Shown: piece after piece, positions 17,340 through 26,179 of the stretch
Layout of the letters: each line of letters opens with the position of its first letter
How positions within the stretch are numbered: the stretch's first letter is position 1
Assembly (NCBI GenBank): GCA_965279355.1
Contig: OZ257155.1
Location: 1,860,001 to 1,924,000 of the forward strand
Direction of reading: 5' to 3'
DNA length: 64,000 nt
Source: G965279355 sp965279355
GTDB lineage: Bacteria > Pseudomonadota > Alphaproteobacteria > CACIAM-22H2
Notes under the pieces: generated by a model
Database searches by the model: none
Told to the model about the DNA's origin: nothing
Seen by the model: the letters and a program-made list of their open reading frames with translations, nothing else
Position numbers and translations under genes: made by a program

Positions 17340-17368
17340 TTGACAGGGCGGGCGATCTCTCCCATGTT
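17340..17368 (+). promoter_or_regulatory. Candidate promoter for dapD-dapE
   Basis: A perfect TTGACA (17340-17345) is followed after 17 bases by CATGTT (17363-17368), a weak -10. The predicted start would lie about 27 bases before dapD ATG 17402. The region is the divergent gap with the diguanylate cyclase gene, so a promoter is expected here. Confidence 0.45.
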
Positions 17369-17401
17369 CGCTCGACTTTTACAGGGGATTTGACTGTTCA
17401 C

Positions 17402-18253
17402 ATGACCGCTGACCTGCAATCGACAATCAACAAGGCCTGGGACGAACGCGAGGGCGTGAATTCGTCCACCAAGGGCGCTGTCCGCGAAGCCGTCGAGGCG
17501 TCCCTTTCGGCGCTCGATGCCGGCAAGCTGCGCGTCGCCGAAAAGAAGGGCGATGCCTGGCAGGTCAATGAATGGCTGAAGAAGGCGGTCCTGCTCTCCT
17601 TCCGCCTGTACGATTCCTATCGCATGCTGGGTCCCGACGACCTGCAGATCGGCCGTGCCGCGTGGTGGGACAAGGTGCCGCTGAAATTCGCGAACTGGGA
17701 CGACAAGCGTTTCCAGGAGGCCGGCTTCCGCGCGGTCCCCGGCAGCTTCATCCGCCGGTCCGCCTATATCGCGCCCGGCGTCGTGCTGATGCCGAGCTTT
17801 GTGAATGTCGGCGCCTATGTCGATAGCGGCACCATGGTCGACACTTGGGCGACCGTCGGCAGCTGCGCCCAGATCGGCAAGAACTGCCACATTTCCGGCG
17901 GTGCCGGCATCGGCGGCGTCCTGGAACCGCTGCAGGCAGCACCCGTTGTCATCGAGGATAACTGCTTCGTCGGCGCGCGCAGTGAAGTCGCTGAAGGTGT
18001 GATCGTCGAAACCGGTTCGGTACTTTCAATGGGTGTGTATATCGGCGCCTCGACCAAGATCGTCGACCGCGCCACCGGCGAGATCCACTACGGTAAGGTG
18101 CCGGCCTATTCGGTCGTCGTGCCGGGAAACATGCCGGGTAAAAAACTGCCGGACGGCAGCGAAGGCCCGTCCACCTACTGTGCGGTGATCGTGAAGCGCG
18201 TCGACGAACGCACGCGCTCCAAGACCTCCATCAACGAACTGCTGCGGAGCTGA
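17402..18253 (+). CDS. dapD: Tetrahydrodipicolinate N-succinyltransferase
   Basis: DapD succinylates tetrahydrodipicolinate in the succinylase branch of lysine and diaminopimelate synthesis. From ATG 17402 the protein has 283 residues, the family norm. The N-terminal helical domain is followed by a left-handed beta-helix of hexapeptide repeats (VVLMPSFVNVGAYVDSGTMVDTWATVGSCAQIGKN in part) and the C-terminal YSVVVPGN region. An upstream extension of the frame to 17318 has no support. dapE follows with an overlap or a gap of a few bases. Confidence 0.96.
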   Translation: MTADLQSTINKAWDEREGVNSSTKGAVREAVEASLSALDAGKLRVAEKKGDAWQVNEWLKKAVLLSFRLYDSYRMLGPDDLQIGRAAWWDKVPLKFANWDDKRFQEAGFRAVPGSFIRRSAYIAPGVVLMPSFVNVGAYVDSGTMVDTWATVGSCAQIGKNCHISGGAGIGGVLEPLQAAPVVIEDNCFVGARSEVAEGVIVETGSVLSMGVYIGASTKIVDRATGEIHYGKVPAYSVVVPGNMPGKKLPDGSEGPSTYCAVIVKRVDERTRSKTSINELLRS

Positions 18254-18258
18254 CCGCC

Positions 18259-19407
18259 ATTCTCGATCCGGTCGATCTTACCCGCGATCTGATCCGCAGG
18301 CCGAGCGTCACGCCCAGGGACGAGGGCGCGCTCAGCGTGCTTGAGGCGGCGCTGAAGCCGCTGGGCTTCGCGTGCGACCGGCTGCCCTTCAGCCAGAGCG
18401 GCACGCCCGATATCGACAATCTCTATGCAAGGGTCGGCACCGCCGGCCCGCATTTCTGCTTCGCCGGCCATACCGATGTGGTGCCGGTCGGCGATCCCAA
18501 GGGCTGGACTGTCGATCCGTTCGGCGGCGAGGTCATCGACGGCCATGTCTACGGGCGCGGCGCGGCCGACATGAAGGGCGGGATCGCCGCCTTTGCCGCC
18601 GCGGCGTCCGCCTTCCTCGAGAAGCGCGGCAAGGGCTTCAAGGGATCGATCAGCTTCCTCATCACCGGCGACGAGGAAGGCCCGGCCGTCAACGGCACCG
18701 CGAAGATGCTGCAGACCATCGCCGCGCGCGGCGAAAAGATCGACGGCTGTGTGGTCGGCGAACCCAGCTCAGACAAGGCCATCGGCGACATGGTGAAGAT
18801 CGGCCGGCGCGGCAGCATGAATCTCGTGCTCACCGCGCACGGCATCCAGGGACATGTCGCCTATCCGCATCTGGCCGACAATCCGAATCATCTGCTGGTG
18901 AACATGCTCGCCGACCTGACCGGCACCCCGCTCGATACCGGCAGCGACTGGTTCCAGCCGTCCAGCCTGCAGGTGACGACCATCGATGTCGGCAACGCTA
19001 CGACCAACGTGATCCCGGCGGCGGCCAAGGCCGGCATCAACATCCGCTTCAACGACCTGCATTCCTCGCAGACGCTGACGGCGTGGGTGAAGAAGCGTCT
19101 CGACGCGATCGGCGGCCGTTACGATCTCGAGGTGCAGGTCTCCGGCGAATCTTTCCTCACCAAGCCCGGCCCGTTCAGCGACATGATCGTCGCGTCGATC
19201 GAGGCGGCGACGGGGCGCAAGCCCGAGCTCAGCACCACCGGCGGCACCTCGGATGCGCGCTTCATCTGCCGCTACAGCCCCGTCGTCGAGCTCGGCCTGG
19301 TCGGCAAGACGATGCACAAGGTTGACGAGCGCGCCGCCGTCGCGGATATCCAGGCGCTAACTAAGATCTACGGCGGCATCCTCGACCGCTTCTTCGGGGC
19401 CTCATGA
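18259..19407 (+). CDS. dapE: Succinyl-diaminopimelate desuccinylase, non-canonical start
   Basis: DapE removes succinate from N-succinyl-LL-diaminopimelate using two metal ions. FAGHTDVVP, GRGAADMKGG and ITGDEEGP carry the metal ligands and catalytic Glu. The homologous N-terminus (LDPVDLTRDLIRRPSVTP) is encoded, yet no in-frame ATG, GTG or TTG exists between the frame's stop at 18139 and GTG 18337. I place the start at ATT 18259, nine bases after GGAG, giving 382 residues. CTG 18250, overlapping the dapD stop, is the alternative. GTG 18337 would delete the first 26 residues. Confidence 0.9.
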   Translation: MLDPVDLTRDLIRRPSVTPRDEGALSVLEAALKPLGFACDRLPFSQSGTPDIDNLYARVGTAGPHFCFAGHTDVVPVGDPKGWTVDPFGGEVIDGHVYGRGAADMKGGIAAFAAAASAFLEKRGKGFKGSISFLITGDEEGPAVNGTAKMLQTIAARGEKIDGCVVGEPSSDKAIGDMVKIGRRGSMNLVLTAHGIQGHVAYPHLADNPNHLLVNMLADLTGTPLDTGSDWFQPSSLQVTTIDVGNATTNVIPAAAKAGINIRFNDLHSSQTLTAWVKKRLDAIGGRYDLEVQVSGESFLTKPGPFSDMIVASIEAATGRKPELSTTGGTSDARFICRYSPVVELGLVGKTMHKVDERAAVADIQALTKIYGGILDRFFGAS

Positions 19408-19988
19408 TCGATACCGAAAACGCCAGACGGTCCCTTGCCGGCGTGTGGCGGCTCGCGAATCTCGACCCATCCGGCTACAAGCTGCTCGACCTGTCGATGG
19501 AGGGCTTCTGGAAGTCATTCCAGGCGGCGATCATCGCAGGCCCGCTCTTCGCGCTGCTGATCGTGCTGCGCGCCGACGTCCATCCACTCTCCGACGATCC
19601 CCTGCGGGCCCTGCTTGTCGAGACGATCGGTTATGTGATCGGCTGGACCGCGTTTCCGCTCGCTGCCCTCTATCTCGCCAAGGCGCTCAACAAGGAGCAA
19701 CGATATCCCGGCTACATCGTCGCCTATAACTGGGCGCAGGTGTTGCAGATCCTGGTGTTCCTGCCCGTGGCACTCCTGTCGGCGTCCGACCTGCTGCCGG
19801 GCCTGATCATGACGGCGGTAGCGTTGGGCGTAACCGCGGCCGTTCTCTATTTCCAGTATTTCATCTGCCGCACGGCGCTGGGTGTCGACGTCCTGCCGGC
19901 GCTGGGCTTCGTCGCGATGGACATGATGATCGGCATCCTCCTCGACACCGTCGAGATGAGCCTGCACATGCCTGCGATCAGCAGCTAG
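19404..19988 (+). CDS. Hypothetical membrane protein downstream of dapE
   Basis: This 194-residue protein has about five predicted membrane segments after a 35-residue cytosolic start. Its ATG overlaps the dapE stop (ATGA), so it belongs to the dap operon. Internal features are few: LSMEGFWKSFQAAIIAGP near the N-terminus and a polar YNWAQ between helices. I do not recognise the family; a Yip1-like fold is possible. It is convergent with truA, whose stop it overlaps by four bases. Confidence 0.75.
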   Translation: MIDTENARRSLAGVWRLANLDPSGYKLLDLSMEGFWKSFQAAIIAGPLFALLIVLRADVHPLSDDPLRALLVETIGYVIGWTAFPLAALYLAKALNKEQRYPGYIVAYNWAQVLQILVFLPVALLSASDLLPGLIMTAVALGVTAAVLYFQYFICRTALGVDVLPALGFVAMDMMIGILLDTVEMSLHMPAISS

Positions 19989-20722
19989 TAGCCGACCGCG
20001 ATCAGATAGAGCCCGTCCGGCGGCGCCGTCGGGCCGCCGCGGGCCCGGTCGCGGGCCTCAAGCGCGGCCATCACGTCGCCCCGTGTCCACTTTCCTTCGC
20101 CGACCAGCTTCAGCGTGCCGACCATGTTGCGGACCTGGTGATGCAGGAACGAGCGCGCCACGGCGTTCACATGAATTTCCTCGCCTTCGGCGGTGACATC
20201 GATGCGGGTCAGCGTCTTTACCGGCGACTTCGCCTGGCACAGAGCAGCGCGGAAGCTGGTGAAATCATGCTGACCGACCAGCACCTGCGCCGCCTCATGC
20301 ATCGCGGCAGCATCGAGCGGCCGCGAAACATGCCACACACGGTCGCGCTCGATCGCCGGCGGTGAGCGGCGATTGAGAATGCGATAGCGATAGGAGCGCG
20401 AGGTCGCCGACAGCCGCGCATGAAATTCGGCATCCACGACATCGGCCTCGCGCACCGAAATCGGATGCGGCTGCACATGATAGTTGAGCGCCTCGCGCAC
20501 GCGATCCGCGGGCCAGTCCCTGGCAAGATCGACATGCACGACCTGACCCAGCGCATGCACCCCGGCATCGGTGCGGCCAGCGGCGGTGACCTGCGCCGTC
20601 TCGCCGGTGAATTTCTGGACCGCTTCCTCCAGCACCTGCTGCACCGCGACGCCGTTGTTCTGACGCTGCCAGCCGACGAAGGGTGTGCCGTCGTATTCGA
20701 CGGTCAGCCTGTAACGCGGCAT
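19985..20722 (-). CDS. truA: tRNA pseudouridine(38-40) synthase TruA
   Basis: TruA isomerises uridines 38-40 in the anticodon arm. The 245-residue protein starts MPRYRLTVEYDGTPFVGWQ, and catalytic Asp52 lies in GRTDAGVHALGQ. The open frame continues upstream to 20893, but that extension lies inside fmt and is Arg-rich shadow. It is the last gene of the def-fmt-truA operon, one base after fmt. Confidence 0.95.
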   Translation of the reverse strand: MPRYRLTVEYDGTPFVGWQRQNNGVAVQQVLEEAVQKFTGETAQVTAAGRTDAGVHALGQVVHVDLARDWPADRVREALNYHVQPHPISVREADVVDAEFHARLSATSRSYRYRILNRRSPPAIERDRVWHVSRPLDAAAMHEAAQVLVGQHDFTSFRAALCQAKSPVKTLTRIDVTAEGEEIHVNAVARSFLHHQVRNMVGTLKLVGEGKWTRGDVMAALEARDRARGGPTAPPDGLYLIAVGY

Positions 20723-20723
20723 C

Positions 20724-21650
20724 TCAGCTGACGGCGAGCGTCGTGCCCGCCTCCAGCGGAAAGCCGCGCAGGAATGCGTTCGCGTCGAGCGGCCCCTTGC
20801 CCGGGCGCTGCAGCCGCGTCGGCCGCAGCGCGCCGCCGTTGCAGGCAATGGTGAGTCCGCCGTCGATGATGGTGCCCGGCGTCGCCGATGCATCGGTCGC
20901 CAGCACGTCGGCGCTCAGCACCTTGATGCGCTCGCCGCGCACCTCGAACCACGCGCCGGGCCACGGCGTGAAGGCGCGGATCTGCCGCTCCAGCACCTCG
21001 GCCGGTTTGCTCCAGTCGAGACGTGCCTCCTCGCGGGTCAGCTTGGAGGCGTAGGTGACGCCGTCTTCCGGCTGACGCTTCGGCAGGATGGTGCCCGCGA
21101 CAGTGCCGCGCAGCGCCTCGATCACCAGCGGACCGCCGAGCACGGCCAGCCGGTCATGCAAGGTCTGGCCGGTGTCGAGCTTGCCGATGCTCAGACGCTC
21201 GGTCAGCAGCATCGCGCCGGTATCGAGCCCTTCATCCATCTGCATGATGGTGATGCCGGTTTCCCTGTCGCCGGCGAGGATCGCGCGCTGGATCGGCGCA
21301 GCACCCCGCCAGCGCGGCAGCAGCGACGCATGGATGTTCAGGCAGCCGTATTGCGGAATGGACAGGATGCGCGGCGGCAGGATCAGCCCATAGGCGACCA
21401 CGACCGCCACATCGGGCTTCAGCGCCGCGAATTCTTCCTGAACCTCGGGCGTCTTGAGGCTGACCGGGGTGCGGACGCGCAGCCCCTTCGAGGCTGCAAG
21501 TTCATGCACCGGCGACTTGTGTTCGCGCTGGCCGCGACCGGCCGGGCGCGGCGGCTGGGTGTAGACGGCGCCGATATCGTAGCCGGCCTCGATCAGCGCA
21601 CGCAGCGCCGGAACGGAGAATTCCGGCGTGCCCATGAAGACGAGGCGCAT
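20724..21650 (-). CDS. fmt: Methionyl-tRNA formyltransferase
   Basis: Fmt formylates initiator Met-tRNA with 10-formyl-THF. The 308-residue protein starts MRLVFMGTPEFSVPAL. Catalytic residues Asn105, His107 (CLNIHASLLPRWRGAAPIQ) and Asp143 (MDEGLDTG) are present, and the C-terminal OB-like tRNA-binding domain is complete. It follows def after nine bases. Confidence 0.96.
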   Translation of the reverse strand: MRLVFMGTPEFSVPALRALIEAGYDIGAVYTQPPRPAGRGQREHKSPVHELAASKGLRVRTPVSLKTPEVQEEFAALKPDVAVVVAYGLILPPRILSIPQYGCLNIHASLLPRWRGAAPIQRAILAGDRETGITIMQMDEGLDTGAMLLTERLSIGKLDTGQTLHDRLAVLGGPLVIEALRGTVAGTILPKRQPEDGVTYASKLTREEARLDWSKPAEVLERQIRAFTPWPGAWFEVRGERIKVLSADVLATDASATPGTIIDGGLTIACNGGALRPTRLQRPGKGPLDANAFLRGFPLEAGTTLAVS

Positions 21651-21659
21651 ATTTTGGGA

Positions 21660-22178
21660 TCAGGCCGGAACGGCCTGCTTCTTCTGTTTGACGAGCTTGC
21701 GCAGAATCATGTTCCGGCGCAACGCGGAGATATGGTCGACGAACAGCACGCCTTCGAGATGGTCCATCTCGTGCTGGATGCACACCGACAGCAGACCCTT
21801 GGCGTGCAATTCCTTCTGGGTGCCGTTTTCATCGAGGTAGCGGATCTTCACCTCTTTGGGGCGCTCCACCTCGGCATAATGCTCGGGCAGCGACAGGCAG
21901 CCCTCTTCCCACGGCTGCATCTCGTCCGAGGCCCAGGTGATTTCGGGGTTCACCAGCTTCATCGGTGCCGACGTCTCGCCGTCCTTGGCGATATCGACCA
22001 CGATGGCGCGGATGCTCTCGCCGATCTGCGGCGCCGCGAGGCCGATGCCGGGCGCGTCGTGCATCGTATCGACCATGTCGTCGAGCAGCCGGCGCAGCTT
22101 GTCGTCGACCGTCTTGACCGACCTGGCCCTGATTTTCAGCCGGGGATCCGGCGCGACGATGATGGGAAGAACAGCCAT
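21660..22178 (-). CDS. def: Peptide deformylase
   Basis: Def removes the formyl group from nascent proteins. The 172-residue protein shows motif I GIGLAAPQIG, motif II EGCLSLP with metal ligand Cys94, and motif III QHEMDHL with His136, Glu137 and His140. The C-terminal Lys-rich tail (LVKQKKQAVPA) is usual for type 1 enzymes. It is the first gene of def-fmt-truA. A divergent ABC ATPase gene lies 125 bases away. Confidence 0.97.
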   Translation of the reverse strand: MAVLPIIVAPDPRLKIRARSVKTVDDKLRRLLDDMVDTMHDAPGIGLAAPQIGESIRAIVVDIAKDGETSAPMKLVNPEITWASDEMQPWEEGCLSLPEHYAEVERPKEVKIRYLDENGTQKELHAKGLLSVCIQHEMDHLEGVLFVDHISALRRNMILRKLVKQKKQAVPA

Positions 22179-22303
22179 GGTTCTTCAGAGGTAAGCGGTC
22201 GACCGGCCAAGGTCAAGCCGCATTGCGGCATTGCGATGCGCCTGATATCGTCGCGAAAACAAGCCCTTGAAGGGCAACGACAGACAGGGATGGCCGCGCC
22301 GCG

Positions 22304-23116
22304 ATGACCGAAATCCATGCCGACCTTACCGGGGTGACCAGGATATTCCCGGCCAGCAGCGGCCATCACGAAGTGCATGCGCTGGGCCCCCTCGACCTGA
22401 AGCTGGGACGCGGCGAGTTCTTCGCGGTGGTTGGGCCGTCGGGCTGCGGCAAATCGACCCTGCTCGAAGTGCTGGCCGGCCTGCAGCCGGTCACCGCCGG
22501 CAGCGTCTTCTTCGAAGGAAAGCCGGTGCTGGGGAGCGTCCCCGACGGCGTCGGCGTGGTGTTCCAGGAAGACGCCAGCTTTCCGTGGCTGACGGTCGCG
22601 GACAATGTCGCGTTTGGTCTGCGCCGGGCCGGGGTCGATGCGGCGGAGATCAAGCGGCGGGTCGATCATGCCATTGCCTTCATGGGCCTCCGCGATTTTA
22701 CGCAGGCCTTTCCGGCACAGCTCTCCGGCGGCATGCGCCAGCGCGTCTGCATCGCGCGCACCCTGGTGCTGCAGCCTCGCCTGATCCTGCTGGACGAACC
22801 CTTCGGCGCGCTGGACCAGCAGACCCGCCTGCTGATGGGCGACGAGTTGCTGCGCCTGTGGCGGGAGACAAGCGCGACGGTCCTTCTGATCACGCATGCG
22901 CTGGACGAAGCGGCGATGCTGTCTGACCGGGTCGGCGTGATGTCGGCGCGTCCCGGCCGCTTCATCGAGGTGGTCAGCACCGGCTGGCCGCGCGACCGCG
23001 ACAGCCGCATCGTCGCAAGGCCGGAATTCGGCGCCACCACCAGCCGCCTCTGGGCCCTGCTCCGCGACGAGTCCATCAAGGCGCTGGGCCACGCGGTGGG
23101 AGCGCCAGTGGCGTAG
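22304..23116 (+). CDS. Lone ABC transporter ATPase (nitrate/sulfonate/taurine type)
   Basis: This 270-residue ATP-binding subunit resembles SsuB/TauB. Walker A is GPSGCGKST, the signature LSGGMRQR, Walker B LILLDEPFGALD, and the H-loop LLITHALDEA. All key residues are intact. No permease or binding-protein gene is next to it, so its membrane partner must lie elsewhere. It is divergent from def and may have its own promoter. Confidence 0.88.
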   Translation: MTEIHADLTGVTRIFPASSGHHEVHALGPLDLKLGRGEFFAVVGPSGCGKSTLLEVLAGLQPVTAGSVFFEGKPVLGSVPDGVGVVFQEDASFPWLTVADNVAFGLRRAGVDAAEIKRRVDHAIAFMGLRDFTQAFPAQLSGGMRQRVCIARTLVLQPRLILLDEPFGALDQQTRLLMGDELLRLWRETSATVLLITHALDEAAMLSDRVGVMSARPGRFIEVVSTGWPRDRDSRIVARPEFGATTSRLWALLRDESIKALGHAVGAPVA

Positions 23117-23135
23117 CTCTCCCCTATGATTGGGA

Positions 23136-23153
23136 GTTCGCTCAGTTCGCTCA
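23136..23153 (+). repeat. Tandem 9-base repeat upstream of rmuC
   Basis: GTTCGCTCA occurs twice in direct tandem (23136-23144 and 23145-23153) in the gap between the ABC ATPase and rmuC. An almost identical pair stands at 37361-37378 before the cupin-Rieske gene. A GTTC half-site resembles the alphaproteobacterial LexA motif, but the spacing is five bases, not seven. Confidence 0.6.
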
Positions 23154-23212
23154 TCTTTCATATGTTTTTGGAGATGAGCCGGGTCCCGGCTTTCGCCGAT
23201 AGGGCAGCCCAT

Positions 23213-23241
23213 TTGACAGATATATATTTAGTATCAATAAG
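23213..23241 (+). promoter_or_regulatory. Candidate promoter for rmuC
   Basis: TTGACA (23213-23218) and AATAAG (23236-23241) are separated by 17 bases in an AT-rich tract that stands out from the GC-rich surroundings. The predicted start is about 45 bases before the rmuC ATG. Confidence 0.5.
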
Positions 23242-23292
23242 TTAGGCCGCCTCCCTCGACCGACTCGGAGCCCTGCCTGTATAGACGGGGTC

Positions 23293-24360
23293 ATGGACCC
23301 CATCCTGATCTTCGGACTTGTAGCGCTTGTCGCGGCGGCGGCCCTCGCGGTCGTGCTGGCGATGCGGGGGCGCGGGCCTGATCCGCAGCTGACGGCGCTG
23401 GCGCAGACCCAGAGCGAGCTCGCCGGCCGCTTCGCCCAGATGGCGGAGCAGATGACCGCCACGCAGGCCGCCATCGAAGCCGGCCTCAAGACACAGGAAG
23501 GCGCGATCCTCGGCCGCCTCAACGAGAGCCTCGCCAAGTCGGCGGTCGAGACCACCAAGACGATCACCGACCTGCGCGAACGTCTGGTGAAGATCGACGA
23601 GGCGCAGAAGAACCTCGCCGAACTGTCGACCCGCGTGGTCGGCCTGCAGGACATCCTTGCCAACAAGCAGGCGCGCGGCGCGTTCGGCGAAGTGCAGCTT
23701 GAGAATCTGGTTCAGGACGCGCTGCCGCCCTCCTCTTATGAATTCCAGGCGACCCTCAGCAATAAAATGCGCGTCGACTGCCTGATCCGCATGCCCAGCC
23801 CGCATGGCACGATCTGCGTCGATGCCAAATTCCCGCTGGAAAGCTACCGCGCCCTGATGGCGGCGCCGGAGCCGGCGCGCGCCGCGGCCCTGCGCGCATT
23901 CGGGAACGACGTGAACAAGCACGTCACCGACATCGCCAACAAGTACATCCTGCCGAACGAAACCGGTGAAGGTGCGATGATGTTCCTGCCGTCCGAGGCG
24001 GTATACGCGGAGCTGCATGCGAGCCTCGGCGACGTGGTTGAGAAGGCCAACCGCGCCCGCGTCTACATCGTCTCGCCGACAACGCTGTGGGCCGTGCTGC
24101 ACACCATCCGCGCGGTCCTGAAGGACGTGAAGATGCGCGAGCAGGCCGGCGAGATCCAGCGCATGGTCGGCCTGATGATCAAGGACGTGCGTCTGCTCGA
24201 CGACCGCGCCGAGAAGCTGCAGACCCACTTCGAGATGGCCGCCAAGGACGTGCGTGACATCCGCACCTCCACCGACCGCATCATCCAGCGCGGCGACAAG
24301 ATCGGCGAAGTTGAGATCGAGGCGACGAGCACGCCTGCCCTGGCTGCGGTCAAAGTCTGA
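23293..24360 (+). CDS. rmuC: DNA recombination protein RmuC
   Basis: This 355-residue protein has an N-terminal membrane segment (about 3-22), a coiled-coil region (about 32-115) and the RmuC nuclease-like domain (GAFGEVQLENLVQDALP, VDAKFPLESY, MMFLPSEAVYAEL). RmuC limits inversions at short inverted repeats in E. coli and may be an endonuclease. Its position between def and recR matches related Hyphomicrobiales. The NAD(P)H oxidoreductase gene follows after two bases. Confidence 0.93.
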   Translation: MDPILIFGLVALVAAAALAVVLAMRGRGPDPQLTALAQTQSELAGRFAQMAEQMTATQAAIEAGLKTQEGAILGRLNESLAKSAVETTKTITDLRERLVKIDEAQKNLAELSTRVVGLQDILANKQARGAFGEVQLENLVQDALPPSSYEFQATLSNKMRVDCLIRMPSPHGTICVDAKFPLESYRALMAAPEPARAAALRAFGNDVNKHVTDIANKYILPNETGEGAMMFLPSEAVYAELHASLGDVVEKANRARVYIVSPTTLWAVLHTIRAVLKDVKMREQAGEIQRMVGLMIKDVRLLDDRAEKLQTHFEMAAKDVRDIRTSTDRIIQRGDKIGEVEIEATSTPALAAVKV

Positions 24361-24362
24361 CC

Positions 24363-24953
24363 TTGCGCATCCAGGTCGTCCACGGCCATCCCCTCAGCGA
24401 CAGCTACAATGCGGCGCTGTTCCAGCGCATCACCGATACACTCCGCGCCGGCGGGCATCAGGTGTTCGCCACCGATCTCTATCGCGAAAACTTCCAGCCG
24501 TCGCTGACCGCGGCCGAGCGCGGCAGCTATTTCGATCTGCCGTATGACGACAGCGCCATCGCGTCCTATGCGGAAACGCTGCGCAACGTGGACGGCATCG
24601 TGTTCTGCTTTCCGCACTGGTGGTTTTCGATGCCGGCCATCGTCAAAGGTTATTTCGATCGCGTGTGGGGGCCGGGGATCGCCTTCGAACACGAGCCGGC
24701 CGGTGGCCGGATCGTTCCGAAACTCACCAACATCAGACTGTTCGGCGTGGTGACGAGCTACGGCTCGCCGTGGTGGCTGGTGAAATTCTATGCCGGCGAT
24801 CCGGGCCGCAAGGTGCTGATGCGGGGCCTGCGGCCGATGTGCCATCCCAAGGCCGAAACGTTTTACCTCACCCACTACGACATGGATCGCTCGACAGCGG
24901 AGACGCGGGCGGCGTTTCTGGAGAAGGTTGCGGCGCGGTTGAAGCGGATTTGA
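24363..24953 (+). CDS. Flavodoxin-like NAD(P)H-dependent oxidoreductase
   Basis: This 196-residue protein of the NQO1/MdaB-like flavodoxin fold begins MRIQVVHGHPLSDSYNAAL. VHGHP carries the FMN/FAD phosphate loop, and FCFPHWWFSMPAIVKGYFDRVWGPG is the characteristic isoalloxazine-binding stretch. The start is TTG at 24363, two bases after rmuC, so it is probably cotranscribed. It likely reduces quinones; the substrate is unknown. Confidence 0.88.
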   Translation: MRIQVVHGHPLSDSYNAALFQRITDTLRAGGHQVFATDLYRENFQPSLTAAERGSYFDLPYDDSAIASYAETLRNVDGIVFCFPHWWFSMPAIVKGYFDRVWGPGIAFEHEPAGGRIVPKLTNIRLFGVVTSYGSPWWLVKFYAGDPGRKVLMRGLRPMCHPKAETFYLTHYDMDRSTAETRAAFLEKVAARLKRI

Positions 24954-24959
24954 TGCGGC

Positions 24960-25064
24960 CATCCTTCGAGACGGGCCCTGTCGGGCCCTCCTCAGGATGA
25001 GGTCTTTTTCTCTGAAGAATAGGCCTCATCCTGAGGAGCCCGCGCAGCGGGCGTCTCGAAGGAT
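24960..25064. repeat. Large inverted repeat between convergent genes
   Basis: Left arm 24960-25002 begins CATCCTTCGAGACG and right arm 25023-25064 ends CGTCTCGAAGGATG. The arms are about 43 bases with few mismatches and enclose CCTCAGGATGAGG sub-palindromes. This intergenic palindrome is common in Bradyrhizobium/Rhodopseudomonas relatives. Lying between two converging genes, it can serve as a bidirectional terminator. Confidence 0.8.
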
Positions 25065-25082
25065 GACGACTTTCTTTTTCCT

Positions 25083-26126
25083 TCACTCCGCCGCGACGAT
25101 CTCCGGCTCATACGGCGCGTCGGCTTTCGCCTCGCCATGCGCCACGAGCAGCTCGTGCAGCATCTTGCGGATCAGCAGGCCCGGCCGGTCGGTGCCCATG
25201 CTCTTCTCGCGCTCGTGATAGCCGGTCAGCAGGATGTCGGGATCGACGGTTTCCAGGATGTATTTGTCCTCGAGCGTGACCGCGCGGTCGAAGGCGATGA
25301 CGCCAGCCGCCGGGGCCTGCTCTTCGGTGTCGTTGCGGAAGCAGAACTGCACCAGCTGCGAATGCCGGTCGTCGATCGGCGTCATGATGTTGACGATGAT
25401 GTGGTTGAGACCGTTGGGATAGCCGATGCCGACGCGCTGCGCGAACGGCATCCAGTAGGCATTCGTGCGCAGCCGTGTCGTCGTCTCCGACGTCATCCCC
25501 AGATTCTTCTTCTGCGCTTCGGAATTGCGCACCTGCGAAGAGCCGGTGGCGCGGAAACCGCCCTCGAACGGCGTGATCTCCTCGATGATGCCGGTCAGAT
25601 CGGTATTGCTGCCGAAGGTCCCGCGATGGACGAACGAGGGATGCGCAAGGTCAAAGCCGTTCTCGATGAACGCGAGGGCCGCGCACTCCCACGGCTCGTA
25701 GAATTCATGGATACGACGGAAGCCGGGTGTGCTGGCTTCGGGGATTTCGGGAATGCCATAGAGCGGCTCGGCCAAGGCCACCCATGCGTAGCCGTAGCGT
25801 TCCTGGCAGTGATAACCGGGGATGCTGTATTTCGGCTGGCGCGCGGCTTCGGTGATCTGCGGCACGCGCACACAGGCGCCGGTGCGATCGAAGGTCCATC
25901 CGTGATAGCCGCAGACGATATTGCCGTTCTCGCAGAAGCCGCGGCTGAGCTGCGCGGTGCGATGGCAGCAGCGGTCCTGCGTCGCCGCCGGCTTGCCCTC
26001 GGCATCCAGCCACAGCACGATCCTGGTGCCGAGCAGGGTGAACGGCTTGGGTCCGTCCGCCAGCTGCTCCATCGGGATCACGGGGTACCAGAAGCGGCGA
26101 AAAACCGGGTGTTGGGTGACGAGCAT
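25083..26126 (-). CDS. Rieske non-heme iron oxygenase, alpha subunit type
   Basis: This 347-residue protein has an N-terminal Rieske [2Fe-2S] domain (Cys53, His55, Cys72, His75) and a C-terminal catalytic domain with the mononuclear iron facial triad motif ENGFDLAHPSFVH (Asp159, His162, His167). It resembles phthalate-, vanillate- or chlorophyllide-a-oxygenase-type enzymes. No reductase or beta subunit is adjacent, so electrons must come from elsewhere. The substrate is unknown. It stands alone between converging and housekeeping genes. Confidence 0.9.
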   Translation of the reverse strand: MLVTQHPVFRRFWYPVIPMEQLADGPKPFTLLGTRIVLWLDAEGKPAATQDRCCHRTAQLSRGFCENGNIVCGYHGWTFDRTGACVRVPQITEAARQPKYSIPGYHCQERYGYAWVALAEPLYGIPEIPEASTPGFRRIHEFYEPWECAALAFIENGFDLAHPSFVHRGTFGSNTDLTGIIEEITPFEGGFRATGSSQVRNSEAQKKNLGMTSETTTRLRTNAYWMPFAQRVGIGYPNGLNHIIVNIMTPIDDRHSQLVQFCFRNDTEEQAPAAGVIAFDRAVTLEDKYILETVDPDILLTGYHEREKSMGTDRPGLLIRKMLHELLVAHGEAKADAPYEPEIVAAE

Positions 26127-26179
26127 GAAGCCCTCCTCGTTTCCCCGATATCCCGCAAACTCCGTGCCAGCCCCCGCTT

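Noticed and set aside
23136..23153. LexA (SOS) box before rmuC
   Set aside because: The direct repeat spacing is GTTC-N5-GTTC, while the alphaproteobacterial LexA site is GTTC-N7-GTTC, so I do not call it.
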